This document shows, piece by piece, positions 40,656 through 50,395 of a DNA stretch of 64,000 bases. The notes below the pieces were generated by a model, which searched no databases, had not been told where the DNA came from, and saw only the letters and a program-made list of their open reading frames with translations. The stretch comes from JBGRQA01 sp041725895 (GTDB lineage Bacteria > Bacteroidota > Bacteroidia > Bacteroidales > Marinifilaceae): positions 37,293-101,292 of the forward strand of contig JBGRQA010000022.1 of assembly GCA_041725895.1 (NCBI GenBank), in the 5' to 3' direction. Both the position numbers and the translations under genes were made by a program. Positions within the stretch are counted from its first letter, which is position 1; every line of letters begins with the position of its first letter.

Positions 40656-43600
40656 TTATTTCAGCTCTCGTACCGCAGGTTCCACAAGTTCTCTTGCGGG
40701 CTTTACTCCTGTTTTTAACCATTTGAATTGGCAACGCATTGAATTCACAACGATCAACAAAATAGGCAATAGCAGCAAATTCAGGAATGTCGCAACACCG
40801 AGTCCATAGGCAAGAGAAATAGCCATTGGAATCACCATATTGGCTTCGGGACTATTAACAAGAATCAGAGGAGCCAATCCAACGATAGTTGTCAGGGAAG
40901 TCAAAACAATTGGTCTGAAACGAGAAACAGCTGTATCGTAAATGGCGACCATAAAATCTTTTCCAGCACGCAAATTCTCATTCAAAGTACTGATTAACAC
41001 AATGGAATCATTCACCATTACACCCATCAAGGCAACCATTCCCAAATAGGAAGGCATATCCAGAGGAATTCCATGGATCCAATGCCCCCATCCTGCACCA
41101 ATAAATCCCAATGGAATCAGCGTAAAGATTAAAGCTGTTTGAGATACCGAACGAAAGGTAAAAATCACAATAGAAAACAGGAGAACCAGAATAGCAGGTG
41201 CAATTAGAAAGACTGACTTCACGGCTTTTCCCATTTCCTCCTTCTTTCCAAGGTAACGATGATTCAGCCCGGGATATTTCTGTTTCAACTGCGGCAGAAT
41301 ACGTTGATTGATCTCATCATTGATCTTTCCCAGATTCACATTTGCACCTGTAATATCCGCTTCAACGGTAATCTCACGCTGTCCGTTCAGGTGATTGATC
41401 TTAACAAGGTTTCGTTCAAATTCCAGGTTTGCAATATCTTTCAATAGATACTCTCCGCCATCGGCAGTTCGAATTCGCATGTTTTCCAGATTTCCAACGG
41501 TAGACCGCTTCTCCCTGTCATATCGAATCCAAACACGCACTTCATCCAATCCACGCTGCAAACGCTGTACTTCTTTCCCAAAGAAACCTGTTCTTACCTG
41601 ACTGGTCACCTGATCCAGAGTCAGTCCCAATTTATAGGCACTCTCCTTTAAATTCAGTTTTACCTCACGCATTCCCAGCTGATCGTTGTCAATTACATTC
41701 TTTAATCCCTCAATGGCATTCAATTCCTGCTTTAATTCCTGCTTGGCCGCCTCAAGATCCTCCAGATTAGTACTCTGCAATGAAACTGAAACCGGTTTTC
41801 CAAAATGACTTGCCTGCACATAGTTTACTCTTTCAGCTTGAGGGATAGGTCCAACATTTCTGCGTAAAGCATTAGAAAATTCGGTAGACAAAAAGTCACG
41901 ATATTGAGATTCCAACAGATAAACTGTTATCTTCCCTTTGTTGGCGGGATTTAAATCGGATCGAATGCTTCGAATTACAGGTTCACCATTCAGACTTTTG
42001 CTCTCAAATTCCTTTGCAGTTACTTGAACAGCCTCTTCAATTTTTTCCAAAATGGCTAAAGTTTCCCCTTCAGGAGTACCGGCCGGAAGATCAACCTCCA
42101 CATTGGTATAATCATTATCATCCGAAGTATTGTCTCCACTTATAATTATTCCCCCTTTGTAGGCGCCAATGGTAATAGCAAACAATCCAACAGCCATGGC
42201 TACGGTCACCAATTTATTATTCATACAGAACCGCAACAATGGTTCGTAAGTGATCCCACGAATCCACACGATCCCTTTCGCAGACAATTGTTCCAGTTTC
42301 GACTCCTTTTTATCAGCTTTAAGAGCCTTGGAATGAATAACATGAGCCGGCAAAATCAGGAATGCCTCAATCAGAGAGAAAATCAGCGCAAAAATCACAA
42401 CAAAAGCCAACTCCTCAAAAAATTGCCCAAACAATCCATCGATAAAAAAGAAAGCAGAAAAAGCAACAATAGTTGTTAGAACTGCAGAAAATACAGCGGG
42501 CAATACTTCCATTGTACCGTCAATTCCCGCTTGTAGGGCCGATTTGCCCCGCTCGTAATGCTGAAAGATATTTTCACAAATCACAATACCATCATCAACC
42601 AATATTCCGATCACAAGAATCATCCCGAAAAGTGAAACTTTATTCAGGGTTAGGCCATACATAGAAGCTATCATGAACATCCCCATAAAGGAGATCGGAA
42701 TACCCAATGCAACCCAAAAGGACAAGCGATGATTCAAAAACAGGGACAGAAATAAAAGAACCAATAGAAATCCCATCCAGCCATTACTCACCAAAATATC
42801 CTGCATTACCTGCACCTTCACTGAATTGTCCAAAAGCACATCAATAGATACTGAGTCATGTCGAGAATTAAATTCTTCGGTATAACGATTCAACTTTTCA
42901 GAAATAGTAAGAATATCTTCACGTGAAGTATGCTTTACCGTTATTACGATGGCAGGATTACCATCAATATAGGTTTTATTGGGATCCTCGGACCATTTGT
43001 CCTGAACTTTTGCTACATCTGCTAAACGAAGGGTCCCATTGAAACCACCCGAACGAATCACGATATCGGAGAGAGCATCGGCATAGTATTCCTTTTCCCG
43101 AACCCGAATTCGCAACTCTTCATCATCCCCTCGAATGGTACCCCCTGTCTTTTCTATATTGGCTTCCTTTACAGCTTTGTAGATATCATCAAAAGTGAGT
43201 TGATAAGCCTTTAGAGCCTCTTCATTTAGGCTCACTTCAATCTCTTCATCCGCAAACCCGGACAAACTCACCTTAGACACCCCGTCCATTCCGCGAAAAT
43301 CATTCTCAATGGTCCGCGCGTATTCCTTTAAGGAACGAAGATCCAAATTACCACTCACCGCCAGAGTCATAGCAAGAAATTCGAACTCCACTTTCTTAAC
43401 ACTCAAGTTCTCCACTCCTACAGGAAAAGAACTAATTCCATCTACTGCGTTCTTCACATCCTGCAAAGCCAAATTAGCATCATAACCCGACTCCAGTTTT
43501 ACCGAAATCACAGCACTATTCTCCTGGGCCGAGGAAGTAATTTTATCCACCCCACTAATTCCCTTCAAGTTATCCTCAATCTTGAGCACAACTCCTTTTT

Positions 43601-43781
43601 CCACTTCCTCTGGTGAAGCTCCCGGATAACTGGCGGTTACATTAATCAAACCAGGGTCTACCTGAGGCATGGTAGTAGAATTCAACTGCATTACGCCCAT
43701 CCATCCCAACAGAAGAAAAACCACTGCCAGTAAATTCCCCGCAAAGGGATACTTTATAAAATAACTGATTAATCCTTTCAT
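40656..43781 (-). CDS. RND-family efflux permease (first operon)
   Basis: Inner-membrane proton-driven RND transporter of 1041 residues with 12 predicted membrane helices and two large periplasmic loops. The first helix is at about 11-31. The TM4 proton-relay motif appears as 'GILVDDGIVICENIFQH' (about 392-408), and the second-half counterpart is 'GVMVNDSIVLISTLNEN'. The periplasmic pore domains follow 'TTMPQVDPGLINVTASYPGASPEEVE'. Sequence style is of the HAE1/multidrug type rather than the heavy-metal CusA type (no Met triads evident). It sits between the adaptor (30 nt) and TolC (18 nt) genes; the divergent LytS/LytTR pair may control it. Confidence 0.95.
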   Translation of the reverse strand: MKGLISYFIKYPFAGNLLAVVFLLLGWMGVMQLNSTTMPQVDPGLINVTASYPGASPEEVEKGVVLKIEDNLKGISGVDKITSSAQENSAVISVKLESGYDANLALQDVKNAVDGISSFPVGVENLSVKKVEFEFLAMTLAVSGNLDLRSLKEYARTIENDFRGMDGVSKVSLSGFADEEIEVSLNEEALKAYQLTFDDIYKAVKEANIEKTGGTIRGDDEELRIRVREKEYYADALSDIVIRSGGFNGTLRLADVAKVQDKWSEDPNKTYIDGNPAIVITVKHTSREDILTISEKLNRYTEEFNSRHDSVSIDVLLDNSVKVQVMQDILVSNGWMGFLLVLLFLSLFLNHRLSFWVALGIPISFMGMFMIASMYGLTLNKVSLFGMILVIGILVDDGIVICENIFQHYERGKSALQAGIDGTMEVLPAVFSAVLTTIVAFSAFFFIDGLFGQFFEELAFVVIFALIFSLIEAFLILPAHVIHSKALKADKKESKLEQLSAKGIVWIRGITYEPLLRFCMNNKLVTVAMAVGLFAITIGAYKGGIIISGDNTSDDNDYTNVEVDLPAGTPEGETLAILEKIEEAVQVTAKEFESKSLNGEPVIRSIRSDLNPANKGKITVYLLESQYRDFLSTEFSNALRRNVGPIPQAERVNYVQASHFGKPVSVSLQSTNLEDLEAAKQELKQELNAIEGLKNVIDNDQLGMREVKLNLKESAYKLGLTLDQVTSQVRTGFFGKEVQRLQRGLDEVRVWIRYDREKRSTVGNLENMRIRTADGGEYLLKDIANLEFERNLVKINHLNGQREITVEADITGANVNLGKINDEINQRILPQLKQKYPGLNHRYLGKKEEMGKAVKSVFLIAPAILVLLFSIVIFTFRSVSQTALIFTLIPLGFIGAGWGHWIHGIPLDMPSYLGMVALMGVMVNDSIVLISTLNENLRAGKDFMVAIYDTAVSRFRPIVLTSLTTIVGLAPLILVNSPEANMVIPMAISLAYGLGVATFLNLLLLPILLIVVNSMRCQFKWLKTGVKPARELVEPAVRELK

Positions 43782-43811
43782 ATTTTACGTCTTTTACACA
43801 GTCACCAAAGT

Positions 43812-44921
43812 TTACTGTTCAATTGGGCTAACCTTTAGTCCTTTGTGTACTCCTGATGTTTTAAGGGATAACAAGGAATTCTCCGGCAATCCTTCTACCA
43901 CTACCGTATTATTACGATATTGTACAATATTCACCTGCGCCTCTTCTATCAAACCATTCTTAACAATCAAAACCTTATTCGTATCCAATAGCAGTTTTCT
44001 TGCTATCTCCACACCATAAGCTTCCTCTTTTAGTTGAATTGCTGCACATAAAAACATGCCCTCCTTCAAATCCTTTCCTGAAACAGTGATATACACATCA
44101 ACCATTTGAGTTTTATCATCCACCCTTGAGCTAATACGATCAACTATTCCAATCCAGTTTCCCTTCAAATTATCTGAGCTTAGTTCTACTTTTGCACCCT
44201 TTTCAATTCCTCGTAAACTGTTCAAATCCACACCCACAATCAGATCATAGGAAGAAGTGTTTAAGAATTCGCCCAACTTCTGTCCTGATCGCACCAAAGT
44301 CCCTGGCTTAATATTTGACTCGGATATTTCACCTGTAAATGGAGCCCTGAGCGTATACTTCTGCAACTCCTCTTCCATACTCTTAATGTCGTAGTATGTC
44401 TGGTAAATATTTCGTCCTGCAACAAAGTACTTCTCCTTCTCATCCTTTGGTTCCGGCAGAGGATGAAGTCCACTCTCAATGGAAAATTCAGTCAAATATT
44501 TCTTCCAATCCTCGTAGCTATTCGGAAAATCAAACTTTAAATCAGGAAGCAATTTGGCAATCTCATTCATAAGACTGCTCTTTTTGGAATACAAACTGGC
44601 TCTGTATTTATCATCCTTAATCCGAAGCAAAACTTCACCTTTTTGAAAATTCACTCCTTCCAAAAACGGACGATTTGATTTCTCAAGCACACCATTCACT
44701 TCTGCAAACACTTCTACCTTTTCATGCGCTTCCAAATTCCCAACAACAGAGACAACGAGAGGAACTTTTTCATTTTGAATTCTTCTCACCGGGACCATCA
44801 ACTCTTTTTTGGCCGCAGCTTTTCGCTTGGGTGGTTCTTTCATCGCAGCAAACATTACGCTAATACCAATAGTTACTACCAAAACAAAAATTCCCAGAAG
44901 TATACTTTTCCTTTTTTGCAT
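43812..44921 (-). CDS. RND efflux periplasmic adaptor (HlyD/MFP family)
   Basis: A 369-residue membrane-fusion protein linking the permease to TolC. An N-terminal anchor (about 8-27) is followed by 'VVGNLEAHEKVEVFAEVNGVLEKSNRP' (by position 59-85), the lipoyl half-motif, a modest helical hairpin (about 110-185), 'LRAPFTGEISESNIKPGTLVRSG' (second lipoyl half), and a beta-barrel domain. There is no lipobox, so it is anchored by its helix. It is the first gene of the operon and diverges from the sensor kinase gene at 45152, with 230 nt between, which should hold both promoters. Confidence 0.92.
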   Translation of the reverse strand: MQKRKSILLGIFVLVVTIGISVMFAAMKEPPKRKAAAKKELMVPVRRIQNEKVPLVVSVVGNLEAHEKVEVFAEVNGVLEKSNRPFLEGVNFQKGEVLLRIKDDKYRASLYSKKSSLMNEIAKLLPDLKFDFPNSYEDWKKYLTEFSIESGLHPLPEPKDEKEKYFVAGRNIYQTYYDIKSMEEELQKYTLRAPFTGEISESNIKPGTLVRSGQKLGEFLNTSSYDLIVGVDLNSLRGIEKGAKVELSSDNLKGNWIGIVDRISSRVDDKTQMVDVYITVSGKDLKEGMFLCAAIQLKEEAYGVEIARKLLLDTNKVLIVKNGLIEEAQVNIVQYRNNTVVVEGLPENSLLSLKTSGVHKGLKVSPIEQ

Positions 44922-45151
44922 TTCTATTAAGCTTTTTATTTTGGAGCAATTATAGTTTACCCACGGATAAATTCTAAACTTTTTCGATCAACGAAAGGAA
45001 TCCGTCTGAGAACACTTTATTTCAAAAATATCCCTGATTGATCGATAAATTCATCCTGATAACCGACAGATTGCACTTGTTGACCGAAATAGGAAACGAA
45101 AGTGATAGATTTTTCGTTATTTCGTTGAAAGAAAGAATTAGGAAAACAAAA

Positions 45152-46204
45152 ATGAAGAATTACATTATTAAGATATTGGGTATTCGATGGGTACAACATG
45201 TAGCCTTTTGGACCTTTTTTATCTCAATCATTTTGCTTAGAGTCTTTGAATTTGAGCAGGAAAGAGCTTTGAATTTCTTACGGTATGAATTTTTTGTTCT
45301 AAGCTTCACTCTAATCATTGTCTATTTAAACCTTCGGGTTCTAATTCCAAAATTCTGGAATGGAAAAGAATACATAAGATATGGTCTTTTTGTAACCCTT
45401 GCTTTACTGTTTTGTGTAACACTAATAAGTTTAATTTTCTTGGCAGAACCTGAATATTTCAAGCCCCCATTTGGGAGAAGGCTAGGTCCGGGTAAGATTG
45501 CAGCCATCCACTTTGCCAGGATGTTTCTATTCCTAAGTATTACCTCTCTGATCCACTTCATGAAAGAATGGATCAAACTAAAAGATGACAATCTGAAGCT
45601 GAAGGAAAAAATGCAGGAAAAATTAGAGGCAGAATTAAAGCTTTTGAAGGGACAAGTGAATCCTCATTTCCTCTTTAATACACTTAACAACATCTATTCC
45701 ATGAGTTTGTATGATTCTGCCAAAACTCCGGAAATGATTCTGAAACTCTCTCAGTTGATCAGCTATATGCTTTACGAATGTAAAGATGAACTGGTGCCTT
45801 TGGAAAAAGAAATTCGTTTCATAGAGAATTACATCGAATTGGAAGCCATACGCGTTGAAGACATCGCTAGTGTCGAATTTAAGCTTTTGGGCCAGGATCC
45901 GGGCCATATGATACCACCTTTGCTCTTCATTCCCCTGGTTGAAAATGCCTTTAAGCATGGAATTCCTTCCAATGGAAAACATGCTGAAATTAAAATTCAA
46001 ATGGACGTAAATCCTGACAGCCTATCCTTAAAAATCCAAAATCCGCAAGAAGAGAAAGAGGACGAAACCCCTTCCAATACTTTAGGAGGGTTAGGTATTC
46101 AAAATGTGAAAAAACGATTGGAATTGCTGTTCCCCAACAAACACTGCATGAAAATTAACAGTGAAAACGGGATTCACTCCACTCAATTAAAACTAGAACT
46201 ATGA
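45152..46204 (+). CDS. LytS/YehU-type membrane sensor histidine kinase
   Basis: A 350-residue kinase with four predicted membrane helices in the first 135 residues (about 13-32, 45-65, 76-97, 115-135), a short coiled segment, and the His_kinase motif 'LKGQVNPHFLFNTLNNIYSM' with H172. The ATPase part has 'VPLEKEIRFIENYIELEAIR', 'PPLLFIPLVENAFKHGIP' and 'GGLGIQNVKKRLELLFP'. ATG 45152 is used because the 38 codons from an upstream TTG (45038) show no family pattern. It overlaps its regulator by 4 nt (ATGA). As it is divergent from the RND operon, control of that pump is likely but inferred. Confidence 0.92.
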   Translation: MKNYIIKILGIRWVQHVAFWTFFISIILLRVFEFEQERALNFLRYEFFVLSFTLIIVYLNLRVLIPKFWNGKEYIRYGLFVTLALLFCVTLISLIFLAEPEYFKPPFGRRLGPGKIAAIHFARMFLFLSITSLIHFMKEWIKLKDDNLKLKEKMQEKLEAELKLLKGQVNPHFLFNTLNNIYSMSLYDSAKTPEMILKLSQLISYMLYECKDELVPLEKEIRFIENYIELEAIRVEDIASVEFKLLGQDPGHMIPPLLFIPLVENAFKHGIPSNGKHAEIKIQMDVNPDSLSLKIQNPQEEKEDETPSNTLGGLGIQNVKKRLELLFPNKHCMKINSENGIHSTQLKLEL

Positions 46205-46932
46205 CAATTCGTTGCTTAATTGTTGATGATGAAATCCATGCCCGCCGAGTGCTGGAAAAATATATTCACGACCTTCCTCAACTGGAATTGGTTCAGTCCT
46301 GTAAAAATGCAATAGAAGCCATGGAAGCCCTACGAAAACATTCCATAGATCTAATGTTTCTTGACATCAACATGCCAAAACTAACAGGCTTAAATTTCCT
46401 GGAAAGCTTATCGAATCCCCCGCTGGTTGTAATCACTACTGCTTATCGGGAATATGCCGTGGATGCATTCGATTTGGATGTTATCGATTACCTGCACAAA
46501 CCCATCCCATTTCCCAGGTTTATCCGTGCAGTGAACAAGATAGAGGAAAAACTTATGGCTCAAAACCACAGCATTCAGCCCCAACCATCAAAATCCAACG
46601 ATAGGCAAGAGAAAAGCTTTATCTTCGTAAAAGCAGACAAGAAAACGATAAAACTTAACTTCAAGGACATTTGCTACATCGAAGGACTGGGTGATTACAT
46701 CAAAATCCATACGGCAAAGAAGACTATCATAAGTAAACTTACCATTAAAAAAATGGAAGAATTGCTCGCTTCCGAAAAATTTCCCCGTATTCATAAATCC
46801 TTTATCGTAGCTTTGGACCGGGTGGAAGCCATCGAAGGGAATCAGGTAGAAATCATGGGCATGAAACTGCCCATTGGCCAAATCTACCGACAAGCTTTCA
46901 TGGAAGTAATCAATAGCTATCTTAAAAAATAG
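46201..46932 (+). CDS. LytTR-family response regulator
   Basis: A 243-residue regulator with a receiver domain (about 3-120: D9/D10 acidic pair, phosphoacceptor D55 in 'LMFLDINMPKLTGL', 'VVITTAYREYAVDAFDLDVIDYLHKPI' by position) and a LytTR DNA-binding domain (about 138-240: 'SFIFVKADKKTIKLNFKDICYIEGLGDYIKI', 'FPRIHKSFIVALDRVEAIEG'). It overlaps the kinase stop by 4 nt, so translation is coupled. The divergent RND operon is the obvious candidate target. A terminator follows. Confidence 0.95.
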   Translation: MTIRCLIVDDEIHARRVLEKYIHDLPQLELVQSCKNAIEAMEALRKHSIDLMFLDINMPKLTGLNFLESLSNPPLVVITTAYREYAVDAFDLDVIDYLHKPIPFPRFIRAVNKIEEKLMAQNHSIQPQPSKSNDRQEKSFIFVKADKKTIKLNFKDICYIEGLGDYIKIHTAKKTIISKLTIKKMEELLASEKFPRIHKSFIVALDRVEAIEGNQVEIMGMKLPIGQIYRQAFMEVINSYLKK

Positions 46933-46974
46933 TATAAAAATCTTGAATTCAAAATTGATAAATAGGTAGAAAAA

Positions 46975-47014
46975 ATATTTCAATTCTCGATTTTGTTGAA
47001 ATATCTATTTTTTT
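46975..47014 (+). terminator. terminator of the LytS/LytTR operon
   Basis: ATATTTCAA/TTGAAATAT with a 12-nt loop followed by CTATTTTTTT, 42 nt after the regulator stop. Confidence 0.8.
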
Positions 47015-47192
47015 GCTTTATGGCATATAGTAATCAAAAAACCAAAGGATAGGTTATCTTCCTTCCAGAATAAATCCATTGCTAAGCTCGAAACATTTAA
47101 ATAACTTCACACAATATGAAGATATTCAATCTCGAATTATTTTGTTACATTCAAACAATGAATTAAAGACGATTAATTTAATACCTTCATTT

Positions 47193-47618
47193 ATGAAAGC
47201 AACAAAAACATCCTCCTTAGCTCTAGTAATATTATCCTTCCTTTTTTCGCAAATCATTATTTTTAAATTCAATCTACACGATGGCTTTTCTTTCTTAGGT
47301 ATAGATATCAGAATAAGACCCATTCTGGATTATGCGGGAAGCTCTACCAGAACCTATGTTACAAGCATTACTATCGGCTATCTACTATCGGCTGCTTATC
47401 TACTATTAAACTTTTCGAGAGCCTGGGAGTGTCGAAAGAAATTAACCTTTGCTGCCCTGGGAATTTGTTTTCTGGGCTTATCTGCAGAATTGGCAACCTG
47501 GTGGGAGGACTGGCAAGGTGTTTATCAAGGAAAACATTTCGAGGTAGGAATTCCGCTAATGATTCTTAATATTCTGCTGTATCGGGAGCTTTACTGGAGT
47601 AAAAAGCGGTACCGATAA
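47193..47618 (+). CDS. hypothetical four-helix membrane protein
   Basis: A 141-residue integral membrane protein, not recognised. Hydrophobic segments are at about 8-24, 62-77, 87-102 and 123-135, with a conserved-looking 'ELATWWEDWQGVYQGKHFEVGIPL' loop (about 104-127) that recalls small membrane proteins of the 'hypothetical, WEDW' kind but gives no function. I start at ATG 47193 because the 38 codons from the upstream ATG at 47079 are polar, poorly coding and partly resemble leader sequence. It follows the LytTR terminator, so it has a separate transcript. Confidence 0.55.
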   Translation: MKATKTSSLALVILSFLFSQIIIFKFNLHDGFSFLGIDIRIRPILDYAGSSTRTYVTSITIGYLLSAAYLLLNFSRAWECRKKLTFAALGICFLGLSAELATWWEDWQGVYQGKHFEVGIPLMILNILLYRELYWSKKRYR

Positions 47619-47743
47619 CTCAGATCCTAAAACTTCCATTACAGAGATCTAATGGAACATATACCTACTACCAATATTAAACCACCAAGGGATAATAATA
47701 TCTACACCTATTATAAGTGAATGATGACTTTTTCGAACAATCA

Positions 47744-48205
47744 CTATTTAATAGCTTCTATCCTGAAACTTCTTCCATTGAAATTCACTTCATCCTTCAC
47801 TTCACGCCCCATAAATACATTGGCTACCGGTGAAGAAAGGGATACGGCATAGTAATCCTTTTGTTCACAACTCAACTTGCCAGCTGCAACTGCAAAATAA
47901 AACCGTCCCTTATCGGTTATCACCAAGCTTCCCAAACCAATTTTATCGGTATACATTGCAGGATCAATCCGATCCAACACTTGCCTTAATTTTAAAGCTT
48001 CATTCAGTTGCTTTGCATTCTTCTCCTGCTCAAGGTGCATCATTGCCCTTCCGGTTTCATGCTTATCACCGGCACTACTTTTGGTTTCGTTACTGGCAGA
48101 TTCCTTAAGCGATACAAGAATTTGCTGAGAGGTTTTGATCTTACCATCTACAAAATCGCAGCAATAATCGTATAAATTTCTTTTTATTGTTGAAAAATCT
48201 TCCAT
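47744..48205 (-). CDS. GreA/GreB-family C-terminal-domain protein
   Basis: A 153-residue cytosolic protein with a short N-terminal helical hairpin (to about 85, with 'GRAMMHLEQEKNAKQLNEALKLRQVLDRI') and a C-terminal FKBP-like domain ('IGLGSLVITDKGRFYFAVAAG', 'VSLSSPVANVFMGREVKDEVNFNGRSFRI') like the RNA-polymerase-binding C-terminus of Gre factors. The acidic tip of the GreA coiled coil (D/E pair that stimulates RNA cleavage) is not evident, so it more likely binds RNA polymerase without cleavage activity. Such orphans in Bacteroidota are often mislabelled '3-oxoacyl-ACP synthase'; the sequence gives no support for that name. Confidence 0.75.
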   Translation of the reverse strand: MEDFSTIKRNLYDYCCDFVDGKIKTSQQILVSLKESASNETKSSAGDKHETGRAMMHLEQEKNAKQLNEALKLRQVLDRIDPAMYTDKIGLGSLVITDKGRFYFAVAAGKLSCEQKDYYAVSLSSPVANVFMGREVKDEVNFNGRSFRIEAIK

Positions 48206-48309
48206 GAAACTTTACTTTTTATGACCACCAAACTAATTCTATTATACAAACATCAAAAATTTAATCCTACTATAATTCAAAATTTCCGTCCATCATATCT
48301 GATTTGAAA

Positions 48310-48345
48310 AAAAAGCTTAACCCAATTCGTTGAGTTAAGCTTTTT
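48310..48345. terminator. intrinsic terminator of the DUF1186/SEC-C gene
   Basis: AAAAAGCTTAAC/GTTAAGCTTTTT, a perfect 12-bp stem with a 12-nt loop, 22 nt past the minus-strand stop at 48367. Confidence 0.88.
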
Positions 48346-48366
48346 CTATAGTTGTAAAACTTGAAT

Positions 48367-49188
48367 TTAATTCATACAGCAATTCTTAAACTTTTTGCCC
48401 GATCCACATGGACATGGATCATTGCGTCCAACCTTTCCTCCTGTTACCAAGGGAGATTGACTTTCATCAAAAATGAACTCCATTTGGCGATAATGTGCTT
48501 TCCAGTCCAAACCACGCATTTTCACGAATGGAATACCAGGTTGGAAATCAGGATATTTCCCTTCCAAAACATCAATGTAATACTCCAACTCAACCGCCGC
48601 ATGTTGCCCTTTAAATTTGCTGAAAAGTTTCTTGAAAATCTCCAATGTATCTTTGCGTTGAAGATCTCCAATAATACGAATGAAATGATCTACCCAATGA
48701 AAATGCTCTTTGTCCATCAGATCGTATGCTCGTCCTACCAAGCTTTCCGGGATAAAATAAAGCGCTTCAAAAGAATAGAGATACGGTTTTTTATTATCCT
48801 CCTTTATATTCTCCTCCACAAAATCCAATACTTTTCCGACGAATTTTTCGGGAAATTTTTCAGCAAGTAAACCAACCAGTATTACAGCCTGCTCATTCAT
48901 CAAATCCCAATCTTCTTCCAGCGTAAACAAATTCAGTAAAGGTTCGAAAATTTCTTCACACAAATGTTTTTCGGCCACCACTGCATACCATAGCGGAGCA
49001 GGCAGCATCACATCATGCTTATGAGAATAGTATGCCTCTCCATTGTAGGCATTTTCCAAGGCATAAACCAATTTATCCTTAATTTCATCAGTGGTTTCCA
49101 GATCGCGCAAATAGTCAATGGCATCGTAGGGAATACCAGTGGCCTGGGTATCAATGATTCGAAGGGCTTCTTCTACTGATTGTATCAT
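48367..49188 (-). CDS. DUF1186 protein with C-terminal SEC-C zinc motif
   Basis: A 273-residue soluble helical protein. Residues about 1-245 match the DUF1186 style, with armadillo-like helices ('GIPYDAIDYLRDLE', 'AYYSHKHDVMLPAPLWYAVVAEKHLCEEIF'). The last 20 residues, 'VGRNDPCPCGSGKKFKNCC', form the SEC-C zinc-binding motif C-P-C-x8-C-C that in SecA binds ribosomes and SecB. A role near protein export or quality control is inferred from the motif only. It has its own terminator; a long upstream gap suggests its own promoter. Confidence 0.87.
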   Translation of the reverse strand: MIQSVEEALRIIDTQATGIPYDAIDYLRDLETTDEIKDKLVYALENAYNGEAYYSHKHDVMLPAPLWYAVVAEKHLCEEIFEPLLNLFTLEEDWDLMNEQAVILVGLLAEKFPEKFVGKVLDFVEENIKEDNKKPYLYSFEALYFIPESLVGRAYDLMDKEHFHWVDHFIRIIGDLQRKDTLEIFKKLFSKFKGQHAAVELEYYIDVLEGKYPDFQPGIPFVKMRGLDWKAHYRQMEFIFDESQSPLVTGGKVGRNDPCPCGSGKKFKNCCMN

Positions 49189-49634
49189 AACTCGTTTTTA
49201 TATTCGCTGCAAAGATAAGGAAAATAGGGGGTTTCCTAATAGTTTCGGGATGTTGCTAAGCAAATTTTAAAATTACAACTCCTCCTGTTCTAATCCCAGA
49301 TTACTGAAAAATAAAATCTTATGTCATAATGATAAAAAAATACCACCCCCCTAAAAAAATCAACATCGAAGGTAGAATTTCCGGATCAAATTACGATGCA
49401 ATAGCCGGAGAATGAAAATTGGCAAATTTGGCACATTCGAACAATACATCTTTTATTGTAAATACATACATATTTACTCTTCTCTTACAAAAAACTGATT
49501 TCCAGGAAATATTAACGCAAAATTTACAACTCCAGCAATTCTCAAAACCCAAAACTGAAATTATTACCATTTTAATTAATGTTTGGTTGTTGCCCTGTAA
49601 ACCTCTCGCAGGCTATTTTTTGTGGATAGATTTA
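49189..49634. other. AT-rich intergenic region, no gene supported
   Basis: An 82-codon plus-strand frame at 49419-49667 overlaps the promoter of the next gene, has no family motif and poor coding character. Nothing else is seen. Confidence 0.5.
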
Positions 49635-49642
49635 TATATTTG
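49635..49642 (+). promoter_or_regulatory. -7 element upstream of the 49695 gene
   Basis: TATATTTG is an exact TAnnTTTG, 52 nt before the ATG. No TTG at the usual distance. Confidence 0.4.
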
Positions 49643-49694
49643 TTATACTTTAATTATGTGCTACTAACCTAGTAATTCTATAAATGTTTCTATT

Positions 49695-50105
49695 ATGAAT
49701 ATTCTATACGGAATAAAAAACGAAGCATCCAATCGATTGGCTTTACAAGTTATCAAGCTGCATGAATTTTCAGAAAACAGCAAGAAAAAACTGATTCTTG
49801 AAAGTATTGCTTTTTTGATGATTGCCTCCCTCTCAATCCTAATTATATTTGAGACTTACTATCTACTGGGAAGTTCGATTCTAATAATGGCCAGCTATTT
49901 TTTGACCCGAAGTTTTTGCCGTACCCATAAGGCTAATATTATTGTAAGTGATGCCCTGAACGAAACAGCAACCTTTCTGCATCTTTTAAAAATAGGACAA
50001 ACCAAGGAACCCGAAGCATTAAAAGCTGCTTACAATGGATTTGTTTACAATTTCAAAAAAACGAATCCGGATTTGACTGCTTTGATCGTTTTGGAACTAT
50101 TGTAG
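49695..50105 (+). CDS. hypothetical membrane protein with cytosolic tail
   Basis: A 136-residue protein, not recognised. Two hydrophobic segments (about 36-51 and 55-69) form a membrane hairpin between a polar N-terminus (about 1-34) and a cytosolic helical tail of 65 residues with 'DALNETATFLHLLKIGQTKEPEALKAAYNGF'. It stands alone, convergent with the following minus-strand genes. Possible weak hairpin AGAGG/CCTCT (50121-50180) after it could end the transcript. Confidence 0.55.
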   Translation: MNILYGIKNEASNRLALQVIKLHEFSENSKKKLILESIAFLMIASLSILIIFETYYLLGSSILIMASYFLTRSFCRTHKANIIVSDALNETATFLHLLKIGQTKEPEALKAAYNGFVYNFKKTNPDLTALIVLELL

Positions 50106-50202
50106 AATTGATCCAAACAAAAGAGGAACCCTACCGAAAATACACGAAAAGAGATTGCCTGGGAGTTTGGTACCTCTATTGCAGAAACTACTGGAATAAG
50201 TT

Positions 50203-50385
50203 CTACTCTACTTTAAATTTCTTCAATATATCATCCATTAAACACCATTTGGTAATAGATGATTGAAATAAATTCAACCCCACAAAAACAGTCAGCAACA
50301 ACCAATTGATACTGACAAAATAGGCCAAAGCAATACTGACCAGAACCAGAGTACCGGCAACACCTCTAATTATCCTTTCTCTCAT
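50203..50385 (-). CDS. YgaP-like DUF2892 inner-membrane protein
   Basis: A 60-residue protein with two membrane helices: 'GVAGTLVLVSIALAYF' (8-23) and 'WLLLTVFVGLNLFQSS' (28-43), ending 'TKWCLMDDILKKFKV'. This is the typical DUF2892 layout ('ERIIRGVAGxxxL', 'FVGxNLxQSxFTKWCLMExIL'). The family is linked to rhodanese and efflux loci in many bacteria. Here it is 10 nt downstream of a PII-like gene, which in turn follows the second RND operon, so the three parts likely belong together. Confidence 0.85.
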   Translation of the reverse strand: MRERIIRGVAGTLVLVSIALAYFVSINWLLLTVFVGLNLFQSSITKWCLMDDILKKFKVE

Positions 50386-50395
50386 AACTATAAAA

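Noticed and set aside
45038..45151. Longer N-terminus for the LytS-type kinase (TTG start)
   Set aside because: The extra 38 codons are unlike the family, which begins just before the first membrane helix.
47744..48205. 3-oxoacyl-ACP synthase, a common label for this family
   Set aside because: No thiolase-fold motif or catalytic Cys-His-His; the C-terminus is Gre-factor-like.
49419..49667. 82-codon plus-strand frame before the 49695 gene
   Set aside because: It overlaps a TAnnTTTG promoter element and lacks any protein pattern.
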